From assembly GCF_030145815.1 (NCBI RefSeq), contig NZ_JAIXHL010000002.1:186001-250000 (forward strand): 64,000 bases of DNA. The letters are read 5' to 3'. A program made the translations under genes and the position numbers. Numbering within the stretch: position 1 is the stretch's first letter; the number at the start of each line of letters is the position of its first letter. Below, one piece after another: positions 8,110 to 16,921 of the stretch. Source of the stretch: Sphingomonas sp. GTDB lineage: Bacteria > Pseudomonadota > Alphaproteobacteria > Sphingomonadales > Sphingomonadaceae. The notes under the pieces are model-generated. The model searched no databases and was not told the origin of the DNA. It saw only the letters and a program-made list of their open reading frames with translations.

Positions 8110-8859
8110 ATGACCAAACCCACCCAGCCGACGGTCAAGTCCGCGATGCGGACGCTCGACATCATCGAATATGTCGTGGGCAATCCTTCAGGCGTGGCGG
8201 CGCAGGACATTGCCGCCGCGCTGCAGATCCCGGTCAGCAGCCTGTCCTATCTGCTCGCGACCTTGTGCGAGCGCACCTATCTGCGCCGCGAGGGTCGCCA
8301 ATATCTCGCCGGGGCGGGGCTCGAGCGGCTGCGCATGCCGGCCAGCGCCATGTCCATCGAGGACCGCATCGCACCGCACGTGCGCGCGCTGCGCCGGTCG
8401 CTCAACGAGACCACGTCCTTCTTCACGCTGACCGAGTGGGAGATCGAGGCGCGGGTGACCGAAACTGCGGAACAGGCGCTGCGCTACTCGGTGAGCGTCG
8501 GCGCGCGTGCGCCGCTGCACTGCATGGCGGCGGGCAAGGCGATGCTGTCGAGCCTCAGCGATGGGGCGCTGACGCGCTATTTCGCCGAATCCTTCCGTCC
8601 GCTGTTCACCCCGCGCACGCTCACCGACGAGGCGATGTTGCGCGACCAGATCGCGGCGGTGCGCGACACCGGCTTCGCCTTTACCGACGAGGAATATACG
8701 CTGGGCGTGTGCGGCATTGCGCGCGTCGTGCAGGTCGACGGCGTGGCTGCAGGCGCGCTCGCGGTCGCGCTGCCCAAGCTGCGCTACACGCCCGAAGCGC
8801 GTGCGCAGATCATGGACCGGCTTGCCGCAGCCTGCGCCGCGATCGAAGCGGGTGGGTAG
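8110..8859 (+). CDS. IclR-family transcriptional regulator
   Basis: A 249-residue IclR-type regulator. An N-terminal winged helix (residues about 10-70, with VAAQDIAAALQIPVSSLSYL read as VAAQDIAAALQ and IPVSSLSYL) is followed by the effector domain with the typical LHCMAAGKAMLS and FTDEEYTLGVCGIA motifs. IclR proteins bind small aromatic or aliphatic acids, and many regulate aromatic catabolism. It lies 14 bases after the SnoaL gene, so MetE-like, SnoaL and IclR may form one operon, and it converges on the LigM-like gene. Its target is not shown by the sequence. Confidence 0.88.
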   Translation: MTKPTQPTVKSAMRTLDIIEYVVGNPSGVAAQDIAAALQIPVSSLSYLLATLCERTYLRREGRQYLAGAGLERLRMPASAMSIEDRIAPHVRALRRSLNETTSFFTLTEWEIEARVTETAEQALRYSVSVGARAPLHCMAAGKAMLSSLSDGALTRYFAESFRPLFTPRTLTDEAMLRDQIAAVRDTGFAFTDEEYTLGVCGIARVVQVDGVAAGALAVALPKLRYTPEARAQIMDRLAAACAAIEAGG

Positions 8860-8876
8860 CGGGGCGAGCAACTATT

Positions 8877-9040
8877 CCTCCCCTGCCCCGCAGGGGAGGT
8901 GGCAGCGCGCAGCGCTGACGGAGGGGCCGCCCCGAAGAGGGCGGAGTTTTGCCGAGCTGTCCACGGCCGTCTGCGCGGCCGCCCCTCCACCACCCGCTGC
9001 GCGGGCGGTCCCCCCTCCCCTGAGCAAAGCTCTGGGGAGG
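8877..9040. repeat. GC-rich double-hairpin repeat between convergent genes (REP-like)
   Basis: Two strong hairpins bracket a GC-rich segment. The left stem is CCTCCCCTG/CAGGGGAGG (8877-8885 and 8891-8899). The right stem is CCTCCCC/GGGGAGG (9014-9020 and 9034-9040) with an inner GAGC-AAA-GCTC. The middle parts are also partly complementary. Sequences of this look recur between convergent genes in sphingomonads and relatives as extragenic repeats. The element separates the IclR stop from the end of the LigM-like gene and could work as a two-way terminator. Confidence 0.7.
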
Positions 9041-9054
9041 AATTTCCGCTCCCC

Positions 9055-10446
9055 TCACCCCCGCGTGCGCCAGCCCTCGGCATAGGAATCGCGCGCCACT
9101 TCCGAATAGGGTGCGGGCGCGACGGTCGCCTTGATCTCGACCTGCACATGCCGCTCGACCGTTGGCTTGCGCGTCCCGCCATCGGGCTCGCCCCAGACGA
9201 ACGTCACTTCGGTGCCCGGTTCCGCGACGTCCGCATCGACCATCGCCAGCGTCAGGAAGCGACCTTCATTGACGGTATAGCCGATCCAGGTCGAGATACC
9301 GACCGGGCGGCCATCCTTGAGCACCGCGTCATAGGGGTGCATCGCGTAGACCGCGCTCGGGAAGTCGATGAACTTCGCGCGATCGCCCTTTTGCAGCATC
9401 GAGCTCATCACGCGCAGCATGTCCTGCGTATCGAGCGCCAGCGTCACCTTGCGGCGGTGCGGCTGATCCTTCATCCGCTCGAGCGCTTCGCGACCGATAA
9501 AGTCATGGTCGAACTTGACCATGTGGCCGTAGCCCAAGTCCCACGGCGTCAGATAATAATCCTCGATGTTGTCCGACACGAAGCTGCCGCCGACCGACGC
9601 ACCGGCCTCATAGGATTTGGCCGACAGCCAGGCGCGATACTCGGCCAATGACTCGCCGGTGTAGATCGCGGGCAGCGGCGACGGGATCCAGCCAGACTCC
9701 AGCGTGTTCGACGCATAGGTGCGGCCACCGCACAGCGTCAGGCCGAAGTCCTTGCCGGCGTCGATCAGCGCGTTGCGGACGGTGTCGTAATCCTTCCACG
9801 GTCCGAACAGCTCGTAACCCGGCTGGCCGACCATGCCGTGACGCAGCGCGCGCACCTCGACCCCGGCGATCGTGATCGGGGCCATGTGGAAGAATTTGAG
9901 CTCGGGCGGGGTCGCGCCCATCGCGCGCTCCAGCACCTTCATCGCGTTCGGCCCCTGCAACTGGAAGCGATAGTTGCGGCGATTATCCTTGTCCGGCCGC
10001 GCGGCGGTGCGCTCGTCGCGCTCGACCGTCACGTCCCATTTACCCGATGCTGCGTGATACTCGACCCATTCGATCGACGGTGCGCGGCCAACCAGCTCGA
10101 ACGTGTTCTCTGCCAGATAGAACAGGATCACGTCGCCGATGACATAGCCGTCGGGCGTGACCGGCGCGAACTGCTTGGCGCGGTTGGGGACGAAGCCCTT
10201 GAAGCTGTTGGGCGCGAGATAGTGGAGCATGTCGAATGCGCCCGGCCCGGTGACGAGCAGGTCGACCATGTGGAAGCTCTGGTTGAACAGCACGCAGCTG
10301 TTGGCCCAGGAGAGCTGTTCGTCGCGCCAGTTGGAATATTCGGCCGGAACGCCCGGATAGGCATTGGGGCCGACCTGCTGGTTGCGCAGGAAATCGACGA
10401 TGTTGGTCTGTTCGTCGAGCAGTTGCTGAAGCGTCTTGTCGGTCAC
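9055..10446 (-). CDS. ligM-like: Tetrahydrofolate-dependent aromatic O-demethylase, LigM-like (GcvT fold)
   Basis: A 463-residue protein of the aminomethyltransferase (GcvT) fold, close in length and local sequence to LigM of Sphingobium (vanillate/3-O-methylgallate O-demethylase, about 470 residues) and to DesA. Shared landmarks recalled from LigM include SNWR near residue 40, HMVDL, IGD-FYLAE, VGRAPS, FQ-QGPNA, ALRHGM-G-PG-E, NTLESGWIPSPLPAIYTG, GGSFVSDNIEDYY and KFDHDFIGREALE. The enzyme moves the methyl of an aryl methyl ether to tetrahydrofolate. The MetF-like and PurU genes nearby fit disposal of that methyl group. The exact methoxylated substrate is unknown; the N-terminus differs from LigM enough for another specificity. 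Confidence 0.88.
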   Translation of the reverse strand: MTDKTLQQLLDEQTNIVDFLRNQQVGPNAYPGVPAEYSNWRDEQLSWANSCVLFNQSFHMVDLLVTGPGAFDMLHYLAPNSFKGFVPNRAKQFAPVTPDGYVIGDVILFYLAENTFELVGRAPSIEWVEYHAASGKWDVTVERDERTAARPDKDNRRNYRFQLQGPNAMKVLERAMGATPPELKFFHMAPITIAGVEVRALRHGMVGQPGYELFGPWKDYDTVRNALIDAGKDFGLTLCGGRTYASNTLESGWIPSPLPAIYTGESLAEYRAWLSAKSYEAGASVGGSFVSDNIEDYYLTPWDLGYGHMVKFDHDFIGREALERMKDQPHRRKVTLALDTQDMLRVMSSMLQKGDRAKFIDFPSAVYAMHPYDAVLKDGRPVGISTWIGYTVNEGRFLTLAMVDADVAEPGTEVTFVWGEPDGGTRKPTVERHVQVEIKATVAPAPYSEVARDSYAEGWRTRG

Positions 10447-10459
10447 GATCGTGTCTCTC

Positions 10460-11170
10460 CTAAGCTGGGGTCGTGGCGGGGATGGCGAGCCATTCCCGGA
10501 TCAGGGTGTTGAACGGGTGCGGTTGTTCGGCGGGGGCCATGTGGCCCGCTCCCGCGATGACGTGCAGCGTCGCGCCGGCAATGCGCGCGGCGATCGCCTG
10601 GTGCTGCGCGACGTCGGACCATCGGTCTTCGGCCCCGACGACGACGGCGGTGGGGCAGGCGATCGTCTGCAGCACCGGGCCGGTGTCGGGGCGGTCGAGC
10701 AATGCTTCGGTCTGCGCCTCGAACACGGTCTGCCCGGCGCGCAGGCACATGGCGCGGAGCGACGCCGTCAGCGCTTCATCGCCACGCGCGGCCTCGCCCA
10801 GCATCGGGGGCAGCCAGGCATCGACGAGCCGGTCGAACCCCTCACAACGGCCAAGATCGCGCAGCGCATAGCGCTGCTCCGCTTCGCCCGGGCGCACGGC
10901 ATGCACCCCGGTATCGGCGATCATCAGCCGGGTGACTCGCTCCGGCGCGCGCGCGACCACCTCCAGCGCGACGCGTGCGCCCATCGAGTGGCCGATCAGC
11001 GCGAAGCGGTCTGGCGCGGCGGTGAGGGCATGCACCGCCATCGCGCCGATCGAGTCGGCGCCGCCATAATGATCGTCGATGGCGCGGGCCGAAGGAAATG
11101 CCTTTAGCGTCGCCGCGAACATCGTCGCGTCGCACATCAATCCCGGCAGGATCAGCAGGTGTTCGGGCAA
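10460..11170 (-). CDS. Alpha/beta hydrolase
   Basis: A 236-residue alpha/beta hydrolase without a large cap. The catalytic Ser is in GHSMGARVALE, the acid in VGAEDRW and the base in GAGHMAPAEQP. The LLILPGLMCDA start is typical of small esterases and lactonases such as 3-oxoadipate enol-lactonase relatives. It is 13 bases upstream of the LigM-like gene on the same strand, so the two form an operon. It could hydrolyse an aromatic ester or lactone before or after O-demethylation; the sequence does not decide. Confidence 0.83.
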   Translation of the reverse strand: MPEHLLILPGLMCDATMFAATLKAFPSARAIDDHYGGADSIGAMAVHALTAAPDRFALIGHSMGARVALEVVARAPERVTRLMIADTGVHAVRPGEAEQRYALRDLGRCEGFDRLVDAWLPPMLGEAARGDEALTASLRAMCLRAGQTVFEAQTEALLDRPDTGPVLQTIACPTAVVVGAEDRWSDVAQHQAIAARIAGATLHVIAGAGHMAPAEQPHPFNTLIREWLAIPATTPA

Positions 11171-11262
11171 GCGCGTCTGAATCCATATATGTGAAATATT
11201 CGTCTATGCGAATTTATATCGGCGCGCTAGACGTGAATCTTCACTCAGGACGCGGAAGCCCG
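11171..11262. promoter_or_regulatory. AT-rich divergent promoter region with GTGAA-TC-TTCAC palindrome
   Basis: The 92 bases between the divergent hydrolase/LigM-like operon and the MetF/PurU pair are clearly AT-rich (ATATATGTGAAATATTCG, CGAATTTATATC) in a GC-rich genome, as expected for back-to-back promoters. They contain the perfect inverted repeat GTGAATCTTCAC at 11233-11244, a possible operator. Exact -35/-10 boxes cannot be assigned with confidence. Confidence 0.45.
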
Positions 11263-12150
11263 GTGCCCCCTCCCCTCATTCATCCCAACTGGTCGCGCCC
11301 AGCCGCCTCGGCGATCGACGGCTTTTCGATCGAGGTGACGGGAAGAGAGACGGAGGCATTGCGCGCCGTGGCGCCGCGCATGCCGGTGGGCACGCCCGTG
11401 GCCATCCCGTTCCTGCCCGGTGAGCCGCTGGAGGCGCGCGTGCGCGCAGCGGAAACGATTCGTGCGCTGGGACTGGAACCCATGCCGCATTTTTCGGCGC
11501 GGCGGATCGCGAGCCACGCGGAGTTTGAGGACTATCTCAACGCGGCGCGGACGCGGGCCGCAATTCGCCGCTGCTTCGTCGTTGCGGGCGATCCTGCAAT
11601 TCCGGCGGGGCCGTTTGCCGACAGCATGGCGCTGATCGCGACCGGCGCGTTCGAGCGCGCGGGGATCGCCGCGATCGGCATTGGCGGGCATCCCGAGGGG
11701 CATCCCAACATGACCGAGGCGCAGTGTTTCGCAGTGCTGCAGGGCAAGTGCGACGAAATCGAGCGGCGCGGCATGGCTCCGTTGATCGTGACCCAATTCG
11801 GCTTCGACGCAGACGCGGTGCTGCGCTGGCTCGGCGAATTGCGCCGCCGGCGGATCGCCGCGCCGGTGCGGCTGGGCGTGCCGGGGCCGGCCGGGATCAG
11901 GACGTTGATGCGCTATGCCGCGCTGTGCGGCGTCGGGGCATCGGCAGCAGTGCTGCGCAAATACGGACTGTCGCTCGGCAATTTGATCGGATCGGCTGGA
12001 CCGGATCGCTTCATCGCGGCGCTTGCGGCAGGATTGACGACCGACCATGAGCCGGTACGGCTGCACTTCTACCCCTTTGGCGGCGTGGCGCGCACGCTCG
12101 ACTGGATCGAAAGCTATGCACGCACCGCTGGACTGGACACTCACGCATGA
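11263..12150 (+). CDS. Methylenetetrahydrofolate reductase-like protein (MetF family)
   Basis: With the GTG at 11263 the product is 295 residues, the usual MetF length (about 295). An upstream ATG at 11206 is in frame but lies in what looks like the divergent promoter and has no ribosome site, so it is less likely. The N-terminal strand is FSIEVTG, followed by the barrel with [19 protein letters not shown] and [12 protein letters not shown], all matching MetF flavoproteins. MetF normally reduces methylene- to methyl-THF; beside a LigM-like demethylase it would run in the oxidative direction, as in sphingomonad lignin degraders. It overlaps purU by 4 bases (ATGA). Confidence 0.85.
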   Translation: MPPPLIHPNWSRPAASAIDGFSIEVTGRETEALRAVAPRMPVGTPVAIPFLPGEPLEARVRAAETIRALGLEPMPHFSARRIASHAEFEDYLNAARTRAAIRRCFVVAGDPAIPAGPFADSMALIATGAFERAGIAAIGIGGHPEGHPNMTEAQCFAVLQGKCDEIERRGMAPLIVTQFGFDADAVLRWLGELRRRRIAAPVRLGVPGPAGIRTLMRYAALCGVGASAAVLRKYGLSLGNLIGSAGPDRFIAALAAGLTTDHEPVRLHFYPFGGVARTLDWIESYARTAGLDTHA

Positions 12151-13001
12151 CCGAAGCCTGCACTATCACCTTCCACTGCACCGACCGGCAGGGCATCGTC
12201 GCCGCGGTGGCCGGATTCCTTACCCAGTCGGGCTGCAACATCACCGAATCGCAGCAATATAATGACGCGATCACCGGCGGCTTTTTCATGCGCGTGGTGT
12301 TCGCTGCGCCCGCAACGGCGGTAGACGATATCGAGACGCGCTTTACCGCCCTGGCGCGAGACTGGGGCATGGACTGGACGTTCCGGGTCAATTCCCGGCC
12401 CAAGCGCGTGCTGCTGCTGGTGTCGAAGTTCGACCATTGCCTGGGCGACCTGCTCTATCGCCGCCGCATCGGCGAGCTGCACATGGATGTGGTCGGCATT
12501 GTTTCCAACCATCCGCGCGCTGCGCTCGCCACGTCGATGATCGGCGACATTCCCTATCACCATTTGCCGATCACCCCGCAGACCAAGCCGGCGCAGGAGG
12601 CGCAGATCAAGGCGATCGTCACCGAAACGGGCGCGGAGCTGGTCGTGCTGGCGCGCTATATGCAGATCCTGTCGGACGATCTCGCCGCGTTCCTGTCCGG
12701 CCGCTGCATCAACATCCACCACAGCTTCCTGCCCGGCTTCAAGGGGGCCAAGCCCTATCATCAGGCCTATCAGCGCGGGGTGAAGATGATCGGCGCGACC
12801 GCGCATTATGTCACCGCCGACCTCGATGAAGGGCCGATCATCCATCAGGATGTCGAGGCGATCTCGCACGCCGACACGCCCGACGATCTGGTGCGCAAGG
12901 GCCGCGATATCGAGCGCCGGGTGCTGGCCACGGCGGTGCATTATCACCTGGAGGACCGGGTGCTGCTCAACGGCGCGCGCACGGTGGTGTTCCGGGCGTG
13001 A
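12147..13001 (+). CDS. purU: Formyltetrahydrofolate deformylase
   Basis: A 284-residue PurU: an N-terminal ACT domain (residues 1-85, [18 protein letters not shown]) and a formyltransferase-like domain with the ISNHP-like [27 protein letters not shown] (catalytic His and the SFLP loop) and the Asp in [12 protein letters not shown]. It hydrolyses 10-formyl-THF to THF and formate. Its ATGA overlap with the MetF-like gene and its position opposite the LigM-like gene suggest that it closes a tetrahydrofolate cycle that drains methyl groups from aryl ethers as formate, rather than serving purine synthesis. Confidence 0.93.
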   Translation: MTEACTITFHCTDRQGIVAAVAGFLTQSGCNITESQQYNDAITGGFFMRVVFAAPATAVDDIETRFTALARDWGMDWTFRVNSRPKRVLLLVSKFDHCLGDLLYRRRIGELHMDVVGIVSNHPRAALATSMIGDIPYHHLPITPQTKPAQEAQIKAIVTETGAELVVLARYMQILSDDLAAFLSGRCINIHHSFLPGFKGAKPYHQAYQRGVKMIGATAHYVTADLDEGPIIHQDVEAISHADTPDDLVRKGRDIERRVLATAVHYHLEDRVLLNGARTVVFRA

Positions 13002-13020
13002 CCCGAAATTCTGGTGCCCC

Positions 13021-14221
13021 ACACAGGACAAAGATGGGCACTTCTATCATTGGGAAATTTCCGTAAAGCGTCCGTAATCAGCGCGAGGGTGATGCTTCTA
13101 CACGTGGTCCGGGAGGGGCTTGGAGCACCTTCCGGCCGACAGGATCGGGGTTCAGCGAAAAGCGGGCGGACCAATCTCAGAACACGGCATGGCGACTGCC
13201 TGCCGGGTACCCACACAGTCTCGCCCGCGTCCCCTCGTCCTCGCGCGGACGAACTCAGCCGTTGAGCTGGAGATTCCGGATCAGGCGGGTTGGTGCCCGT
13301 AGTCGAAGTCGGTGCCGTCGACCCACATGCGATGGGGGATGACGCCTAGCTTGCGTGCCAGCGCGACGCGAGCCCTGCAGCCGCCGCGCCGCATGGCGAC
13401 GCGAACTGCCCAAGCCTTGAGCGCCGACCATCGCTTGACGCGCGACAGCATGACGTTGGCGGCATCGAACAGCCCCGCGCGGGCGCTTGCGTCGCCGGCG
13501 CGGCTGATACCGCCGGAGATGTCGGTCTCGCCCGACCGGTAGCGTCTGGGCGTCAGTCCGAAATGGGCACCGACCAGCTTGGACGATCGGAAGCGCGAAG
13601 GATCGTCGATCCCAGCACGAACAGTAAGCGCGGTCACGGCACCGACGCCTGGAACGGTCATGAAGCGGCGACACATCGCATCCCGAACGATCTCACGCAG
13701 GCGGCGTTCGAGCCTGGCGACCTCGCCCCGCAGTGCCGAGCGCGCGTCAAGGAGGCTGTGCATGAACTCGCGCAGCACGGCATGCCCAGCCGCCAGCTCG
13801 GCCACATGCGCCTCGAAACCGACACGACCGATCTTGCCGACCTTGAGCCCGAAACCGCGCAGGGTGCCACGGATGCTGAGTTCGATCGCACACGTCTTCT
13901 CGACCAGCAGCTTGCGGGCGGTGAGCAACGCGCGGCTCTCCCGTGCGTCCATCGTCTTGAAGTGAACGGGCCGGAAGAAGCAGTGCGCAGCAATTACGCC
14001 AGACCGCGTGCATCGTTGCGGTCGCTCTTCACGATCATCGCGCTGTGGGCGGCATGGACCTGCCGCGTCTCCATCAGGACCACCTCAATCCCGTCAACGG
14101 CCAACGACCGATGGAGCCATTCTGATAGCGGCCCGGCCTCGAGCCCAACCAGCACCAGCCGCTCGCGGTGCGGCGACAAGGCTCGGATAATCGCCTCGAC
14201 ATCCTCTGGGCGCCATAATTC
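13021..14221 (-). mobile_element. Decayed IS110-family insertion sequence
   Basis: An IS110-type transposase remnant with an extended non-coding stretch of about 260 bases after its stop (13021-13280). The long non-coding region lies on the 3' side of the transposase, as in the IS1111 branch, where such ends encode a guide RNA. The exact ends are not determined because the 5' part of the transposase is missing and no terminal repeats are obvious. It separates the one-carbon gene block from the next catabolic operon. Confidence 0.6.
13281..14221 (-). pseudogene. IS110-family transposase, truncated and interrupted
   Basis: Reading right to left, the frame opens at 14221 with PEDVEAIIRAL, then LEAGPLSEWLHRSL and KSDRNDARGLA, all IS110 DEDD-domain motifs. 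The first 25-30 residues with the first catalytic Asp are missing. A TAA at 13996-13994 replaces the expected Gln codon. A frameshift at about 13976-13985 follows, where the usual ...RTGWFRPVH is garbled. After it the frame from 13952 continues intact through the C-terminal transposase_20 domain (MTVPGVGAVTA, HFGLTPRRYRSGE) to HRMWVDGTDFDY and a stop at 13281. The gene is dead. Confidence 0.85.
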
Positions 14222-14553
14222 TTACCGTTGCCGGCATTGTAGATCTGGCCGCCTGTCTAAGCAGTGCCCCATAGCGGAAGCCGCTCAGAATCGGCGGGTT
14301 TCGTAACGGGTGACCCCGCAAGCTGGCGTCGCTTTTGCGCGCGTCCTTTCGCGGGTCGGCCCGAAGCTTATGGGAGGTCAGCAATCTGCCGCAGATTGCC
14401 GCTGCATCGCGGGATTTTAACGATCACGTTTGTCCGTCTCCGTTCGCCATCGCCCAACAACGTCGTCAGGAGTGGCAGTCGTCATTGCCACGGAGACCGC
14501 CAGTGAAAGCAAGGAAAGCGTCCGCGAACTCTCGCGAAGAGGTATCTACCGAC
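14222..14553. other. Intergenic stretch without a supported gene
   Basis: About 330 bases between the IS110 remnant and the end of the reductase gene. Short open frames exist on both strands but none has a recognisable family match, a good ribosome site or neighbour support. The sequence is probably debris from past insertion events. Confidence 0.5.
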
Positions 14554-15528
14554 TCAGATATCTAGGACTAGCCGGGCCGATCGTGAGCCTGAGCAGCACA
14601 CCATCATGCGATCGTTCGCGGCCTGCTCGTCGGGCGTAAGCACCGAATCGCGATGGTCGGGCACACCCTCCAGCACCTTGCACTCGCAGGTGCCGCAGAT
14701 GCCTTCGCTGCACGAATAGGCGATGTCGATATTCGCGGCTAACATAGCATCGAGGATGCTCTGGCCATGCTCGATCTCCAGCTCGACACCCGATCTGATG
14801 CACGCCACGCTATAGCCGCCTCCCAGCGCCGCTTTCTCCTTGGCCGCGAAATATTCGACATGGACATGGTCGCGCGGAAGCCCGATCTCGGTAGCGGCGG
14901 TCTCGAACGCGCGGAGCATCGGATTGGGTCCGCAACAATAGAGATGCGCGTACTGGGGGGTGCCCGCGATCACCTGCTTGAGGTCGAGCATCCGGCCACC
15001 GGGCTCATGGTCGAAATTGAAGTGGACACGCCCGGGCTTAGCCAACTCGAGCGCCTCCAGCCGCTCACGAAAAGCGCACATACTGCGCTGTCGGCAGCTA
15101 TACCAAAGTTCCCACGACTGTCCGAGGCTTTCGAGCCTTTGAATCATGCAGAAGATCGGCGTGATGCCGATGCCGCCGGCGATCAGCACGACATGCCTGG
15201 CATCCTCGACCAACGGAAAGTGATTGCGCGGAGCGGAGATGGTGATGCTATCACCGGGCGTCAGCATATCATGGATCAGCTTTGATCCGCCGCGACTTGC
15301 GGGATCGCGGTTGATCGCGACGACATAGCGATCACGATCGCCCTGCGGGTTGCACAGCGAATAGCTGCGCGACAGTCCGTTGGCGAGGTGCAGGTCGATA
15401 TGCGCGCCGGCGGTGAACGGCGGCAGCGCACGGCCATCGGCGCTGCGAAACTCCCAGGAGCTGATCCCCTCCGCCTGGCGTTCGACGGCCGCGACTACCG
15501 CGTCGATATGTTCGACCTTATCGGTCAC
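14554..15528 (-). CDS. Phthalate/vanillate dioxygenase-type reductase (FMN/2Fe-2S)
   Basis: A 324-residue class IA oxygenase reductase: FMN domain with RSYSLCNP, NAD domain with LIAGGIGITPI and YCCGPNPML, and a C-terminal plant-type 2Fe-2S domain with CSEGICGTCECKV and a late CCSGS. VanB and PobB proteins have this order. It passes electrons from NADH to a Rieske oxygenase. The GTG at 15528 overlaps the ALDH stop (GTGA). It is the last gene of its operon, yet no oxygenase subunit lies in that operon; the nearest is the alpha/beta pair at 31914-33819, which lacks its own reductase. Confidence 0.9.
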   Translation of the reverse strand: MTDKVEHIDAVVAAVERQAEGISSWEFRSADGRALPPFTAGAHIDLHLANGLSRSYSLCNPQGDRDRYVVAINRDPASRGGSKLIHDMLTPGDSITISAPRNHFPLVEDARHVVLIAGGIGITPIFCMIQRLESLGQSWELWYSCRQRSMCAFRERLEALELAKPGRVHFNFDHEPGGRMLDLKQVIAGTPQYAHLYCCGPNPMLRAFETAATEIGLPRDHVHVEYFAAKEKAALGGGYSVACIRSGVELEIEHGQSILDAMLAANIDIAYSCSEGICGTCECKVLEGVPDHRDSVLTPDEQAANDRMMVCCSGSRSARLVLDI

Positions 15529-16901
15529 GGCCGCACCCAGCGCAGCTGCACGTTGCAGAACTCGCGCAAGCCGAAATGCGAGAGTTCGCGGCCATAGCCG
15601 CTGTGTTTTACACCGCCGATCGGCACGCGTGGGTCCGAAGCGGACATGCCGTTGACGAAGACCGCGCCGGTCTCGATCCGCCGCGCCAGCCGGTCGGCGG
15701 CTTCGATATCCGCGGTCCACAAGGACGCCGACAGGCCAAAATCGCTGTCGTTGGCGATGCGCACCGCGTCCTCGGCATCCTTGGCGGCTATGATCGCGGC
15801 GACGGGTCCGAACGTCTCCTCGGCGCAGACGGGCATGTCGCGGGTCACGTCGACCAGGACCGTGGGCGGGTAGTAGGCTCCCGGCCCTTCCGGGATCTCG
15901 CCGCCGAGCAACAGCCGCGCGCCCATCGCCACGCTGCGGCAGACCTGGCCGTGAACATCGGACCGGGCGCGCACCCGCGCCATCGGACCCATCCACGTGT
16001 CGGGATCGAGGGGATCTCCGTACCGGATCCCGCGCGCCACCTCGACGAACCGGGCGACGAACGCTTCCATGATCGGGGCGGCGACGATGATCCGCTTCGC
16101 CGCGATGCACACCTGCCCGCAGTTCTGGAACCGCGCTTCGACGGCAGCGGCGACGGCAAGATCGAGATCGGCATCTGCGAGGACGATGAAGGGATCGGAC
16201 CCGCCCAGCTCGAGCAGCGACTTCTTGATGTGGCGCCCGGCCTCGGCCGCCAGCGAGGCACCCGCGGCGACACCCGCGGTGACGGTGACGCCGACGATGC
16301 GACGGTCGGCGAGCAGACCGGTGACCAGAGCGCGATCGGCGTGGACAATGCCGAACAAACCCTCGGGGAAGGCCGCCGCCCGGAAACATTCGCTAAGCGC
16401 CCAGGCACTACCCTGAACATTGTCGGCATGTTTGAGCAGAAAGCCGTTACCTGCGCACATGATCGGCACGGCGGCGCGCAGCACCTGCCAGAGCGGGAAA
16501 TTCCATGGCATCACGCCCAGCACCACGCCGAGCGGGAGATAGCTGATCGCCGCCGTGCCGTCGCCGCCGATATCGGGCGTCTCATCGGCGAGCAGCTTGG
16601 CCAGATTATCGGCGTACCAGCGCACCAGCCGCGCGCATTTGTCGACCTCTGCGCCCGCCGCGCTTATCGGCTTGCCCATTTCGAGCGTGATCAGCCGGGC
16701 GAGAGACTCGCGGCGCGCCTCCAGCATATCAGCCAGGCGGCGAAAGGCTTGCGCGCGCCGATCGACGCTGGTGGTCCGCCAATCGGCGAAGGCGGCGTAT
16801 GCCGCTGCCACGACCTTCTCCAGCGCAGGCCCGTCGAGCGCGGGGTAGCGCGCGATTTCCTCGCCGGTGGCGGGATTGATCGAGATGACCTCGGTCCGCA
16901 T
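15525..16901 (-). CDS. NAD(P)-dependent aldehyde dehydrogenase, succinate-semialdehyde dehydrogenase-like
   Basis: A 458-residue ALDH of the short succinate-semialdehyde dehydrogenase type. Visible are GVMPWNFPLWQ, the Glu in LELGGSDPF, the catalytic Cys in QNCGQVCIAAKR and the EETFGPV motif. The ATG at 16901 follows AGGAAGG. Downstream of a hydratase and an aldolase it would oxidise the C4 semialdehyde (succinic or fumaric semialdehyde) released by aldol cleavage, feeding the TCA cycle. Both neighbours are tightly spaced on the same strand. Confidence 0.87.
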   Translation of the reverse strand: MRTEVISINPATGEEIARYPALDGPALEKVVAAAYAAFADWRTTSVDRRAQAFRRLADMLEARRESLARLITLEMGKPISAAGAEVDKCARLVRWYADNLAKLLADETPDIGGDGTAAISYLPLGVVLGVMPWNFPLWQVLRAAVPIMCAGNGFLLKHADNVQGSAWALSECFRAAAFPEGLFGIVHADRALVTGLLADRRIVGVTVTAGVAAGASLAAEAGRHIKKSLLELGGSDPFIVLADADLDLAVAAAVEARFQNCGQVCIAAKRIIVAAPIMEAFVARFVEVARGIRYGDPLDPDTWMGPMARVRARSDVHGQVCRSVAMGARLLLGGEIPEGPGAYYPPTVLVDVTRDMPVCAEETFGPVAAIIAAKDAEDAVRIANDSDFGLSASLWTADIEAADRLARRIETGAVFVNGMSASDPRVPIGGVKHSGYGRELSHFGLREFCNVQLRWVRP

Positions 16902-16921
16902 GTCGATTGCCTTCCTGACTT

